Source: Candidatus Obscuribacter sp.
Lineage (GTDB): Bacteria; Cyanobacteriota; Vampirovibrionia; Obscuribacterales; Obscuribacteraceae
NCBI GenBank assembly: GCA_016712465.1
Contig: JADJQZ010000001.1
Location: 1,860,001-1,924,000, forward strand
Direction of reading: 5' to 3'
Length of the DNA: 64,000 nucleotides
Shown: positions 50,788 to 59,794 of the stretch, one piece after another
How the letters are laid out: every line of letters begins with the position of its first letter
Position numbering within the stretch: the first letter of the stretch is position 1
Made by a program: the position numbers and the translations under genes
Notes under the pieces: generated by a model
What the model saw: the letters and a program-made list of their open reading frames with translations, nothing else
Databases searched by the model: none
What the model was told of the DNA's origin: nothing

Positions 50788-53280
50788 TCATTTTAGTAGC
50801 AGTTTCCTTTCTGCCAGAACATTATTTGTATGTTCCTTCAGATATTTTCTGTTTTCAATGTCTGCCAGAAGGGCCTGCTGGCTGTCTTGCAGGCGGGAAT
50901 GATACTGCATAAATTGATTGTTGTCGCTGCAAATGGTTGAGTCTTCCCGGCTCGCGGGGCTCTCAAGGCGGAAGAGACTGTCTTTGATCGACTGTGGGCT
51001 GGTGCCTGCCACTGCTATGAGGCGGCCGAGGGCGGCCGGCGGTTTCTCTTTTGCCGCAAGTCTTTCATCCAGAATGTTCAGGGCCTCTTTGCCATCATCT
51101 TTAAGACCAAGGAGGATTATTTCGCCGGCGTTTTTGCCGTGGTCATGGAAAATGAGGAAATTCGGATAGACCGATTGGAAGGTCCTCAAGTAAGCCACAA
51201 GGGCCTCCCTTCTCATACCATAGAGTTGGAGCCACTGGCTGAAGACGCCGTCATCTTTGAGCCTCTTTCTGGTCAATTGCAGGAACTCCCTGGTGAAAAG
51301 GGCTCCCGCTCCCGCAACCCAGGGCTCGGATGGTTGCACGGTGATGAGGCTGTAAGTCTTATCCTTCAGACCCAGGTAGGTGCGACCATCGGCTATTACA
51401 ATTTTTCCCAGGTTCGGCGCGGGTCGCTTAAGGTAGAGATAGGCAGCTTTTACGGCCTGCCGAACTTGCGGTTCGAGCTCAGCAGTAGTCACTGCCGGTG
51501 GTGGTATGAGTGCGGCTGCGGTATCGCTGGTAGTGCCAAGTCCCAGTCCGATTATCAGAGCGGATTCCGGCTTTTCTTGCAGGAGGCAGGGCAGCAGGGC
51601 CAGCATGCGGTGAGTCGGCTCGGCAGGGCTGGCCCGGCTCTCGTCCAGAGCCATGGAAGCCTCCACATTGCCGTTCAATCTCAAGGTCATCAGGTTAAGG
51701 GGCTGACAGGCTGTTAAAGCGACGGAGCTGAAGAAGCCGTCCTGGAAATATATCGGTGTGAGCCACTTCTCTTCCTGGGCTAAGATGGCTCTGGCAGCGC
51801 TAAGGGACACAGGCAGATTGCCCCGCCCGGAAGAAAGATATTGGGCACTTGTTGCCGGTTTAGAAAAGACCAGGAAAAGCAAAGCGGCCAGTGTCGGACC
51901 CATGAGCCATGGTCTCAGGTGCTGCGGTTTCTCAGGTAGAACCAGATAGAGATAAGCAACGGCTAAGACCCCCACCATTAAACTCAGCCTCAGGCTGCTT
52001 TCCAGTGTGCCGCCGCCGGCCAGACTGAAGCCGCTTTTCATAGCCAGGCAAAAGAGGAAGGGCGCAAGGGCCGCCGCCAGGCTGCCGAGCCCATAGAAGA
52101 GACTGAAAGTAAGGGCGCCGCTTCCCTCTTTCTTGCCGGCCGTGAGATAGCAACTGGGCAATATCAAGCCGCTTGTAACGGCCAGGGGTAGGGCCAGGTA
52201 GAGGGAAAGAAACATGAGAGCGGCGCCCTCCGGCTCGGCTAACGGAACCTGCCTGCTCAGTTGGTAGAAGAAATCTCTCAGGTTGCTGTAGAGGTCGGCA
52301 CTAGTCGCCAGCCCTGATATGTGCAGGGCGAGAGCCAGAAGGGCGGCCAGCCCGGCTGTGGCCGGTGCCGGTTTTGTGCGCAGCCCCAGCCAGTTGCCCA
52401 GGCTCAAACCGGCTATGAAGATTGCCGCAGTCATGGCCAGTGCCTGCACCGCTGAACCGGACAGTTGAGCAGTGAGGCGAAGCACAGCCGTCTCCCAGAA
52501 GAGAGTCAGGCAAGAATAAATAAAGAGGAAAACAGGGATTGCCACTGTCTTTCCCTTGAGCGGCTGTTGCTCCGTCAAATTCTCTGATTCTCCTGGCGCC
52601 AGGTTTTGCAAGCTCGCATCCGGCGCTACCGTCAGCCAGCCTAGAAGGCAGAGAAACAGATAAAGCCCGGCGCAGGAAAGAAAGCTGTTGCTGATTCCCA
52701 GACTCGGTAGAAGCACAAGCCCGCTCAAAAGCCCGCCGCCGCAGGCACCGAAGTTGAAGGCGGCGCAAGCACTGAGGCTTTCCGCCGGACGGATGCTGCT
52801 CAAGAGGGGCAGTACGGCGCCGCTCAAGTAGCCGGCCAGAAAGAGCACCAGCGCACAGCCGCCCATAAGGAGCCCGGCGCCTGTGCTTGTAGTCTCGCCT
52901 GCCAGGGCTGTGACAAAGAGCGGCGCCGGTGCCAGGCTGAAGCTGCCAAGCATCAGGCAAAGCAGCCCGCAAGCAGCAAGCATCATGAGCAGGCTTCGCC
53001 GCTGCTCGGGGCCGACTGCCGGTGAGGCGGCTCTCCTCTTAAATTGCATGACAAGGGGGAAGCTGGAAAGACCCAGTAGATAAACCGAAAGGGTGAGGGT
53101 GGCGGCCAGCATGGATTCACCCAGATACAGCCCACAAAGCCGATTCAGCGCTACTTCCAGCACTAAACTGGCGGCGCCGGCTGCGGCGATGAACAATTTT
53201 CGAGGCAGTGACATTGCTTGCATCCACTTTTGGCTGCCAAGGTGGCAGTCGTAAGGAAGCCTTTGCATGGGGCGGATCAT
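50788..53280 (-). CDS. Membrane-fused spermidine-synthase-like protein
   Basis: The 830-residue protein has about a dozen hydrophobic segments in the first 480 residues (LVLEVALNRLCGLYLGE, TLSVYLLGLSSFPLVM). A C-terminal aminopropyltransferase-like Rossmann domain follows (about 570-800) with ALIIGLGLGTTSDTAA, TTAELEPQV, VIADGRTYLGL and SLITVQPSEPW. The GGGDG motif of true SpeE is replaced by GLGLGT and the catalytic DxxDP is changed, so the substrate may differ. Such fused membrane proteins are common but uncharacterised. The start at 53280 is uncertain. Confidence 0.8.
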   Translation of the reverse strand: MIRPMQRLPYDCHLGSQKWMQAMSLPRKLFIAAAGAASLVLEVALNRLCGLYLGESMLAATLTLSVYLLGLSSFPLVMQFKRRAASPAVGPEQRRSLLMMLAACGLLCLMLGSFSLAPAPLFVTALAGETTSTGAGLLMGGCALVLFLAGYLSGAVLPLLSSIRPAESLSACAAFNFGACGGGLLSGLVLLPSLGISNSFLSCAGLYLFLCLLGWLTVAPDASLQNLAPGESENLTEQQPLKGKTVAIPVFLFIYSCLTLFWETAVLRLTAQLSGSAVQALAMTAAIFIAGLSLGNWLGLRTKPAPATAGLAALLALALHISGLATSADLYSNLRDFFYQLSRQVPLAEPEGAALMFLSLYLALPLAVTSGLILPSCYLTAGKKEGSGALTFSLFYGLGSLAAALAPFLFCLAMKSGFSLAGGGTLESSLRLSLMVGVLAVAYLYLVLPEKPQHLRPWLMGPTLAALLFLVFSKPATSAQYLSSGRGNLPVSLSAARAILAQEEKWLTPIYFQDGFFSSVALTACQPLNLMTLRLNGNVEASMALDESRASPAEPTHRMLALLPCLLQEKPESALIIGLGLGTTSDTAAALIPPPAVTTAELEPQVRQAVKAAYLYLKRPAPNLGKIVIADGRTYLGLKDKTYSLITVQPSEPWVAGAGALFTREFLQLTRKRLKDDGVFSQWLQLYGMRREALVAYLRTFQSVYPNFLIFHDHGKNAGEIILLGLKDDGKEALNILDERLAAKEKPPAALGRLIAVAGTSPQSIKDSLFRLESPASREDSTICSDNNQFMQYHSRLQDSQQALLADIENRKYLKEHTNNVLAERKLLLK

Positions 53281-53342
53281 TATGGCAGAGGTCGTACTGC
53301 TTTTGCTAAGCTAACAGCACTCAAGTCACAAAGGAAGTAGCC

Positions 53343-56300
53343 GTGATCCTCAATCTGGTTGAGCTCCATAACTTCATGAGTTATGCCGACGCCACTCTGG
53401 ATTTGACAGGCATCGCTGTTGCCTGTCTCACCGGTCAAAACGGCGCCGGCAAATCTGCACTCTTAGATGCCGTCACCTGGGCCCTCTTTGAAGAGGCGCG
53501 GGCTTCTTCCGACGAGCTTATCAGGCTGGGCGAAAGAGAGATGTGGGTAGATCTGATTTTTGCTCACGAAGGGCGTCTCTACCGCGTGCGCCGCTCCCGC
53601 CAGCGCTCGGGTAAGGCCGGCTCCAGCAAAGGTACCTCCAAGGGCAATCTGGAATTCATGGTAGCCGACGGTGTGCTTGAAGCCGGCAAGGATAGCTTCA
53701 ATCAAGAAACTCTCTCCACAATCAAGTGGAACAGTATGACCGCTGCCAGCATGAAAGAGACCGGCAAAACTATTCTCGATTTGCTTAGAATGGACTACGA
53801 CACCTTCATCAATAGCGCCTATCTAAAGCAGGGCCGCTCCGACGAATTTACCCTCAAGCCGCCGGCCGAGCGTAAGCAGGTGCTGAGCGAAATTCTTGGT
53901 CTATCCTACTTCGATAGACTGCGAGATGAGGCCAGAGACAGGGCCAAATTGCTGAAAGGCAAGATTGATTTTTTGTCCGGCTCGGTCAGCCACGGTGATG
54001 CTTTGCTCGAGAGCAAGACCCAGGTGGAGGCTCAGGTTGCTAGTAGCCGCCATGACCTGGAGGAAGTGACGGCCTTGACCCAGGATGTTGAGACTCGCGT
54101 CAAGGAACTGACGGAGCGGGTGCAGTCACTCAAATTGATTGAGGTGAATATTGTCGGTAATGAGAAGCGTTTGAGCGAAACCCAGACTGCGCTTGCCAGG
54201 CTCTTGAGTGAGCGTCTTGAACTGAGCGTCAAAACCGATGGACTGGCGGAACTTTTGCAGGAAGGCGCTTCCCTGGAAAAGGACCTGGCTGAGTTTGAAT
54301 CAACTCGCTCGCAAGTAGAGCTGCTGGACAATTTGCAATTATCCTTGCAGGAGCTGTCGGAGCGAAAGATTGCTTTAGCCGGTGAGTTGGCGCGCCTGCG
54401 CTCCCGCCTGGAACTGACTCTGGAGCAAAAAGAAAAGGAGTTGCAGCAGGAAGAAAGTCGGCGCCTGGAACTGGAACGCGATACGGATTCGTCCGAAAAG
54501 ATCATGGAGCAGTACAACGAGTACAAGCAAATGCTGGAAACCGAGGCGCTTTTGTCTTCCAAGCAAGAAGCCTTCACCCAGCTCACCAGGCGCACCCAGG
54601 AACTCTCGGCTCTCTTGCAGGAAAGTAAAATCAGGCTGGAGGCGGAAGTCGGACAAAAAGAAATCGCCATAAGCGATATGCAAGCCCTGACCGGTGCCTC
54701 CGGCAATCTGACGGAAGAGGGCATCGCTCTTGATCTGGAAGCGCAAAATCTGGATCGCCTGGAAGCGGAATTTGAAATTTGTGAGAAACGCGGTCTGGCT
54801 ATCAAATCTCAGTTGGAAGCCCTGGATGTAAAAATTGAAGATTTGAAGATGCGCCGAAGCGAAAATCTTGAAAAAGTTCGCGAGCTGAAAGAACATGCCC
54901 ACAGCCCGATTTGCCCTCTCTGCTCCCATCCCATCGTAGACCGGGCCGCTGTCTGCGATCGTTATTTAAAACAGAACGAAGAGATGCTTGATGAAGTGGC
55001 TAGAATCGAGTCGCAAAAGGAAACCCTCAATTTAGAGCGTGAGGAACTGCGGCGCACCTATATGGATATGAAGCGCGAACTTGCCGGGCGCAAGGAGCTA
55101 GACAAGCGCATTGGTCAGTATAACGAACGCATGCTTGCCGTCAGCCGCTCCCAGGAGAATCTTCGAAAACTTGTGGAAGAGCATCGTCTCTTGAAAGAAA
55201 AACTGGACTCCGGTAATTACGGACAACTGGAGCGGGAATCATTGATACAGGTGAAGGCGGAGCTTTCACAAATAGACTTCGACCCGGTAGTCTATGCTTC
55301 TCTATCATCGCAAATCAGGTTAAAGAGGCATCTGGAAGGCCGCAAGGAACAACTGGAGAAAGAGCTGGCCGAACTGAAGCGCTTGCAGAGCAAATTGCCG
55401 GAATTGCAGCAGTCTATAAAGCTTTTGCGGGATGAAATTAGTTCCGAGAGCTATGGACCGGATGTGCGCAAAGAATTGACCGAAGTACAGGGGCGACTAT
55501 CGGCCGTCTCTTACAGCCGGGAAGAACACGCCAGGTTGAAGCAACGTCTGTCCGAACTTTTCCACCTGGCTGAGAAAGCCCGCGACGTCAGGCGGGCCGA
55601 AAGCGAGTTGCCGCAATTGCGGCGCAAGCTTGAGGAACTCAGTCAGGAGGAAAAGCGTAACCGCGAACTCTCCGAGAGCGTGGAAAGCGAGCAAGTTGCT
55701 TTGAAGGCGGAATTTGCTCAAATGGAGAAAACTCAGTCGGCCCTCTCGGGTCTTTTGCCTACTCTTGAGGAAATGCGCGAGCAACGCAGTGAGGCTGCCA
55801 GTCGGGTGGCCGTACTGACTGAAAAAGCGCTCGACATTGAGAAAGAACTCTTGCTAATCGGTGAGCGTTTGAAGGAAATCGACGCCCTGAAAGTAGAACT
55901 GTCCGACTACGAATTTTTGTCAGAGGCTCTCGGTAAGAAAGGCATTCAGGCGGTAATTATCGAGAATGCCATACCGGAAATAGAGAGCGAGGCCAATCGT
56001 ATTTTGTCTCGCCTGACCGACAATAAAATGCATGTGGCGCTCATTACTCAAACCAAGACAAAGTCAGGCAGTATGTCTGAAACTCTTGATCTGGTAATAG
56101 GCGATGAGCTTGGCACGCGCAACTATGAACTCTATTCCGGCGGCGAGGCCTTCAAGGTAAACTTCGCCCTGCGTATAGCTCTGTCGAGGCTCTTAGCCAG
56201 ACGCGCCGGTTCCAAGCTGGAGACTTTGATCATCGACGAGGGCTTCGGCTCCCAGGACGATGCCAGCCGCGAACGTCTGGTCAAAGCAATTAAACTGGTG

Positions 56301-56420
56301 CAGCAGGAATTTTCTCGCGTGCTCATTATTACCCATATTGCCGATGTGCGAGAGATGTTCCCGGTGCAGATTCAAGTCACCAAACGTGGTGGTATTTCCA
56401 GGCTTACTAATGTTTCGTAG
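53343..56420 (+). CDS. sbcC: SbcC/Rad50-type DNA repair ATPase
   Basis: The 1025-residue protein has Walker A GQNGAGKS at 31-38, the Q-loop region, two long coiled coils, the zinc hook C524-P-L-C527 (HSPICPLCSHPI) and ABC signature SGGEAFKVNFALRIALS at about 932-948, then Walker B LIIDEGFGSQD near 963. SbcC holds DNA ends and works with the SbcD nuclease, but no sbcD is adjacent. The start is GTG with AAGGAAG upstream. Confidence 0.92.
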   Translation: MILNLVELHNFMSYADATLDLTGIAVACLTGQNGAGKSALLDAVTWALFEEARASSDELIRLGEREMWVDLIFAHEGRLYRVRRSRQRSGKAGSSKGTSKGNLEFMVADGVLEAGKDSFNQETLSTIKWNSMTAASMKETGKTILDLLRMDYDTFINSAYLKQGRSDEFTLKPPAERKQVLSEILGLSYFDRLRDEARDRAKLLKGKIDFLSGSVSHGDALLESKTQVEAQVASSRHDLEEVTALTQDVETRVKELTERVQSLKLIEVNIVGNEKRLSETQTALARLLSERLELSVKTDGLAELLQEGASLEKDLAEFESTRSQVELLDNLQLSLQELSERKIALAGELARLRSRLELTLEQKEKELQQEESRRLELERDTDSSEKIMEQYNEYKQMLETEALLSSKQEAFTQLTRRTQELSALLQESKIRLEAEVGQKEIAISDMQALTGASGNLTEEGIALDLEAQNLDRLEAEFEICEKRGLAIKSQLEALDVKIEDLKMRRSENLEKVRELKEHAHSPICPLCSHPIVDRAAVCDRYLKQNEEMLDEVARIESQKETLNLEREELRRTYMDMKRELAGRKELDKRIGQYNERMLAVSRSQENLRKLVEEHRLLKEKLDSGNYGQLERESLIQVKAELSQIDFDPVVYASLSSQIRLKRHLEGRKEQLEKELAELKRLQSKLPELQQSIKLLRDEISSESYGPDVRKELTEVQGRLSAVSYSREEHARLKQRLSELFHLAEKARDVRRAESELPQLRRKLEELSQEEKRNRELSESVESEQVALKAEFAQMEKTQSALSGLLPTLEEMREQRSEAASRVAVLTEKALDIEKELLLIGERLKEIDALKVELSDYEFLSEALGKKGIQAVIIENAIPEIESEANRILSRLTDNKMHVALITQTKTKSGSMSETLDLVIGDELGTRNYELYSGGEAFKVNFALRIALSRLLARRAGSKLETLIIDEGFGSQDDASRERLVKAIKLVQQEFSRVLIITHIADVREMFPVQIQVTKRGGISRLTNVS

Positions 56421-56532
56421 GATGGGCTGAGGTTTCTTTTGGTCGGTTCAACGTCAAAGCCATGTACCCCGAACTAATTAGTAATAGGGGATTCTCCATG
56501 GCGAAAACATCTCCGACCCTTGTCATTTCCCT

Positions 56533-56561
56533 TTGACAAGTGTACACTATTTATGTACAGT
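56533..56561 (+). promoter_or_regulatory. Promoter of the toxin-antitoxin operon
   Basis: TTGACA (56533-56538) and TACAGT (56556-56561) are separated by exactly 17 bases, a near-consensus sigma-70 promoter. The antitoxin ATG at 56579 is only 18 bases past the -10, so the leader is very short. Confidence 0.75.
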
Positions 56562-56563
56562 GT
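56539..56563 (+). promoter_or_regulatory. TGTACA operator pair for antitoxin autoregulation
   Basis: Two TGTACA palindromes lie at 56541-56546 and 56554-56559, 13 bases centre to centre. The first sits within a perfect 10-base palindrome (AGTGTACACT, 56539-56548). They lie between and over the -35 and -10. YefM-family antitoxins are known to bind TGTACA cores, so this is a likely repressor site of the pair. Confidence 0.65.
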
Positions 56564-56578
56564 CCTGGGGCTGAATAT

Positions 56579-56920
56579 ATGTCGAATTTGACTGGTAAGA
56601 AGACAAAAGCTCTGGGCATTGCGGTTCAAACCATTGGAAAGACTCAAGCACGCAAGGAGTTTTTTCCACTTGTGGATAGCCTCAATTCGGCGAATTCGGC
56701 TGTTGAGATCACGGACCATGATGAACCTGTGGCAGTGCTCATGAGCTACAAAAATTATGTCGCGCTGACAGCAAAAGCATCCGCGAATTTGGCTCCATCG
56801 AAACCAAAGAAGCCGAATCTGCTAGGTTCGATTGTGATCAATTCCGACCTGGAGACCGCTAGCGCGAAACTTGCAGATAGGTTTAAATCAGCAATTGACG
56901 ATTCGGCGGAGAATCTGTGA
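56579..56920 (+). CDS. Phd/YefM-family antitoxin
   Basis: About 113 residues. The N-terminal Phd fold has IGKTQARKEFFPLVDSL followed by AVEITDHDEPVAVLMSYKNYVAL, typical of YefM/Phd antitoxins that repress their own promoter. The C-terminal part would bind and neutralise the toxin. The ATG at 56579 was chosen because an upstream in-frame GTG (56540) lies inside the promoter and operator. It overlaps the PIN toxin gene by four bases (GTGA), the usual coupling. Confidence 0.88.
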   Translation: MSNLTGKKTKALGIAVQTIGKTQARKEFFPLVDSLNSANSAVEITDHDEPVAVLMSYKNYVALTAKASANLAPSKPKKPNLLGSIVINSDLETASAKLADRFKSAIDDSAENL

Positions 56921-57330
56921 GCGAACAGTTTCTAGTCACAGACACGCATCCGCTGATTTATTTCTTCTGCAAGAACCAGAGCCGTCTGAGCACTAAGGTT
57001 CTTGAAGCGTTCACGGCGGCGACGGAAAGCATGACTACGGTGATTTATGTGCCAACTCCCGTAATTTGGGAGTTAGCCATGCTTGTGGAAAACAACGATA
57101 TAACTATTTCAGAGCCTTTCTCAGACTGGGTAGAAGGGCTTTTCGAGCATAGAGCAATAGTTCCCGCTTCTTTCGAAGTCGACACCGTAAAACATTACTA
57201 TGGCTTAAACTACCATAACGACCCCTTCGATAGAGCAATCGTGGCTACGGCACTTCAGTTGGATCTCCCACTAATTTCAAATGATGCCAAAATGCATGAG
57301 CACAAGCCATGCAAACTATTCTGGGATTGA
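56917..57330 (+). CDS. vapC: VapC-like PIN-domain ribonuclease toxin
   Basis: The 137-residue protein has the four acidic PIN residues: D9 (VTDTHPLIYF), E52 (WELAML), D102/D105 (NDPFDRAIVATAL) and D123 (ISNDAKM). It would cleave RNA with bound Mg or Mn. The GTG start overlaps the antitoxin stop. The domain is near the normal VapC length. Here it is paired with a Phd/YefM antitoxin rather than a VapB of the AbrB type, a known but less common combination. Confidence 0.92.
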   Translation: MSEQFLVTDTHPLIYFFCKNQSRLSTKVLEAFTAATESMTTVIYVPTPVIWELAMLVENNDITISEPFSDWVEGLFEHRAIVPASFEVDTVKHYYGLNYHNDPFDRAIVATALQLDLPLISNDAKMHEHKPCKLFWD

Positions 57331-57352
57331 CCTAGCCCTGCCCACAAACAGA

Positions 57353-57380
57353 AAAGCAAGCTTCTCTGGAAGCTTGCTTT
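57353..57380. terminator. Bidirectional terminator after vapC
   Basis: A perfect 11-bp stem (AAAGCAAGCTT, 57353-57363, with AAGCTTGCTTT, 57370-57380) has a CTCTGG loop and A/T-rich flanks on both strands. It lies between converging vapC and the leftward gene at 57409. Confidence 0.75.
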
Positions 57381-57408
57381 CCTCGATTCTTCTTGCCCGA
57401 TTTTTCTC

Positions 57409-58629
57409 CTACAGACCTGGTGGGAACGGCTTCGGTCCGTTCACGACGGTGGAGTTAATCGGTAACACTGATAGTGGATATCGGGCCACCAGACCGCCTG
57501 CCGGATCGCTTTGCTTAACTACGGATGGATCTTTGAGAACTTCTTCCACGATTTCTATGTAGCCGCTGCGTTGAATCCAGAAGACATAGTTGAGCTTCAA
57601 TTGTTGCGCAAATCTCAAGGTGCGAATTACATCAGCTCGGTTGTGTGGGCGACCCGTTCTTGGCGGGGTGTAGGTGTCGGGCCATTGCACCGCAAAGCCG
57701 AGCGGGACCATCCCGGCCAGCGACGGCAGATGGGCATAGGTTGGAATATTTAGATCCGGATGCAAGTCTGGTCCGCCGATGCCGCCACCCATTGAAAATA
57801 CTTGTTGGACGAAGTAGGGCACCAGGTCTTTAGGCCAGTTGATAAACTGAATTGCAACAGTGTGCGGCAGGGAATCGTTCAAACCTTTGAACATAAGCAT
57901 CATGTTCTGTCCGAATTTCTCTCTGTTGTAAGGCATGGTTCCGGCATCTTGGAGTGCCTGTTCATCAGCTTTGAGATTGCCCCAGGCTGTCTCATCCAGG
58001 TTGACTGCTTCCAGGGCTGAGACATTCTGGTCCTGAGAGAGTTCTTTCCCTAGTGCTTTATAGAGGTTTCGGCATTGAAAGGCTACGGCCGGATCCCAGA
58101 AAGCCAGAGAATAGCCGCCCGTTCTCTCTGGACGAAAGACTGCCGAATAATAGCCGCCACCGGGCTTCGGCGAGCCTTTCAGGAATGTAGGATGATTGGG
58201 ACCTCTTTCCGGATGGAAGGTCTTTGTCCAGACTTGAACGATCAAGCGTTTGTTTCTGCGGCGCAGGGAAGCCAGGTCGGCTTTAATGAGAGAAAAGTCG
58301 TAGTGTCCCGGCGAAGGCTCAAGGGCATTCCAACTGTAGATCTTTTGCACGCCTTTGAACGGTGTATCCGGTTTGAGAGCCTTTTCCATTTCAGTGGTAG
58401 ACCGGTCTTCTCCCGGCAAGGCCAGGTAATGACCCGGATGAAAGCGGCAAGCCTTCTGCGGCAGGCTCTGTGCTGATGCTTCCGTTGCACAACTGAGGCT
58501 GAGGAGAAGGGCGCCACAGATGTTGAGCAAAGGTACAAGCTTATTTGTCTGGTGTACCTTTCTTGCACCTGTTCCGTTGTCGTACTTCCTTACTAGAGAG
58601 GCAGTCTTCTTTTTTTCATTGTTTATCAT
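57409..58629 (-). CDS. Secreted glycoside-hydrolase-like protein
   Basis: The 406-residue protein has an internal signal-anchor-like segment (LLNICGALLLSLSCATEASA) after a basic N-terminus. The body looks like a TIM barrel: YSWNALEPSPGHYDFSLIKA, RLIVQVWTKTFHPERG, EAVNLDETAWG, VFWIQRSGYIEIVEEVL. This resembles GH42/GH5-like barrels, with E or D in EAVNLDET as a candidate acid, but no exact family was recognised. The ATG is preceded by GAGGGAA. It is followed by a TadE-like gene upstream on the same strand, 25 bases apart. Confidence 0.68.
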   Translation of the reverse strand: MINNEKKKTASLVRKYDNGTGARKVHQTNKLVPLLNICGALLLSLSCATEASAQSLPQKACRFHPGHYLALPGEDRSTTEMEKALKPDTPFKGVQKIYSWNALEPSPGHYDFSLIKADLASLRRRNKRLIVQVWTKTFHPERGPNHPTFLKGSPKPGGGYYSAVFRPERTGGYSLAFWDPAVAFQCRNLYKALGKELSQDQNVSALEAVNLDETAWGNLKADEQALQDAGTMPYNREKFGQNMMLMFKGLNDSLPHTVAIQFINWPKDLVPYFVQQVFSMGGGIGGPDLHPDLNIPTYAHLPSLAGMVPLGFAVQWPDTYTPPRTGRPHNRADVIRTLRFAQQLKLNYVFWIQRSGYIEIVEEVLKDPSVVKQSDPAGGLVARYPLSVLPINSTVVNGPKPFPPGL

Positions 58630-58654
58630 CGTAAAGTTCCCTCACTTTCTTCTG

Positions 58655-59317
58655 TTAGTAAATAGATGGTTTGTCGTTGAAATAGGGATTCTTCGGGGTT
58701 GGCGGCGTCGAAGGGGGCGGTGTGCCCTGCACATGATGGAGATTGTTGATGGCGGTTTCGTAGGGGAATTGCCAGATGGGCATGGGATGGCGCGGTTGAA
58801 TGATAGGTAAGTAGACTGAGATACCGGCATTTGGCGATTCATAGGAATAGGGATAGGGGCTGATGGCTATGGCACCGCAAACTCTATTGGCCGGTATGAT
58901 GGCCACTTCCGTGTCTTGCATGGCAATTTCTACGGGCAGGGCGCTTCCCTGCAACAGTGGGAAGTTGGCTTTGGCGGTGACTGAGAGGGCTTCGTTGTCG
59001 CCGATGCTTGTTTTTTCTACTTTTATATTTAGATTGGAATAACTGAGCCCCGACTTTTTACACAGGTCTTTAATCAGTCCCTCGGCGGGTTTGATAGGAT
59101 CGTCTTCGGGCGGTAGATTGACCAGGTAGTTAGCAGTTTGAATCAATACGAAGGAGAGCTTCTGCTTCTGCAGGCTCATCAGTCCGGCATCGAGCAGGAG
59201 AAATCCGCCGACTACTATGAGCGGCACGAAAATACTCAATTCGGCTGCCAGCATGGTCATGCCTCTGGTGCGGCGACCCGAGGTAAGTGAACGGGCGGTG
59301 TTGTTTCTATAACTCAT
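58655..59317 (-). CDS. TadE-like pseudopilin protein
   Basis: The 220-residue product has the TadE/TadG start: a basic tail (RRTRG) followed by a hydrophobic helix with the conserved glutamate (MTMLAAELSIFVPLIVVGGF). Most of the protein is exposed. The C-terminus is rich in proline (PPPSTPPTPKNP). TadE proteins are minor pilins of Flp/Tad pili, but no tad ATPase, secretin or Flp pilin is in the window, so the rest of the system would be elsewhere. Confidence 0.8.
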   Translation of the reverse strand: MSYRNNTARSLTSGRRTRGMTMLAAELSIFVPLIVVGGFLLLDAGLMSLQKQKLSFVLIQTANYLVNLPPEDDPIKPAEGLIKDLCKKSGLSYSNLNIKVEKTSIGDNEALSVTAKANFPLLQGSALPVEIAMQDTEVAIIPANRVCGAIAISPYPYSYESPNAGISVYLPIIQPRHPMPIWQFPYETAINNLHHVQGTPPPSTPPTPKNPYFNDKPSIY

Positions 59318-59794
59318 TCGGCTTTACCTCTTAAGTGGACGCATTGCTAAAGAGGAGGGGCGCTCCTCTCCAGAATCAAGCACCGGTATCTCTTGAGAGA
59401 CCGGGTTCTGCTGCGATTGTGCTAGTACTTAGTCTTTCGACCGGAGGCTCATTATGCAGCCGCCCCATTTTGAAAGCCATGGGCGAAAGTGAGTATCTTT
59501 TTTTGACTACTTACCTTGCGTAGTTGATCAACCCATGGCTGGCCAGGCGGGCTGTGGCATGCCAGACCATGGCTGTGGGGGCGTATTTTAACTGGGCAAA
59601 AATTGCTTCCAGGCTGTGGCGGCCGTTAGCCATACGCATCACTTCCTTAGCTTGAGTTGCGTTTTACTAGACGATAAGGTCTGGAATAAGCTGGCCGCGT
59701 AAGTATCGATGAACAAAGTCTTTAACTGTTGACTAACTGCACATTTTAGGGAATGTTAGAGGTATAGTGTGAAGTACATTTAGTAAAGAGGACT
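59318..59794. other. Intergenic region before the STAND gene
   Basis: No supported gene was found in these 477 bases, which lie between the TadE-like gene start and the end of the large defence-type gene. The AT content rises toward 59700, and short open frames lack ribosome sites. Confidence 0.4.

Noticed and set aside
54032..54805. 257-codon minus-strand frame inside sbcC
   Set aside because: Serine- and arginine-rich translation produced by the coiled-coil codons of sbcC on the other strand.
59335..59523. 62-codon plus-strand frame in the gap before the STAND gene
   Set aside because: No ribosome site, unusual composition and no protein-like pattern.
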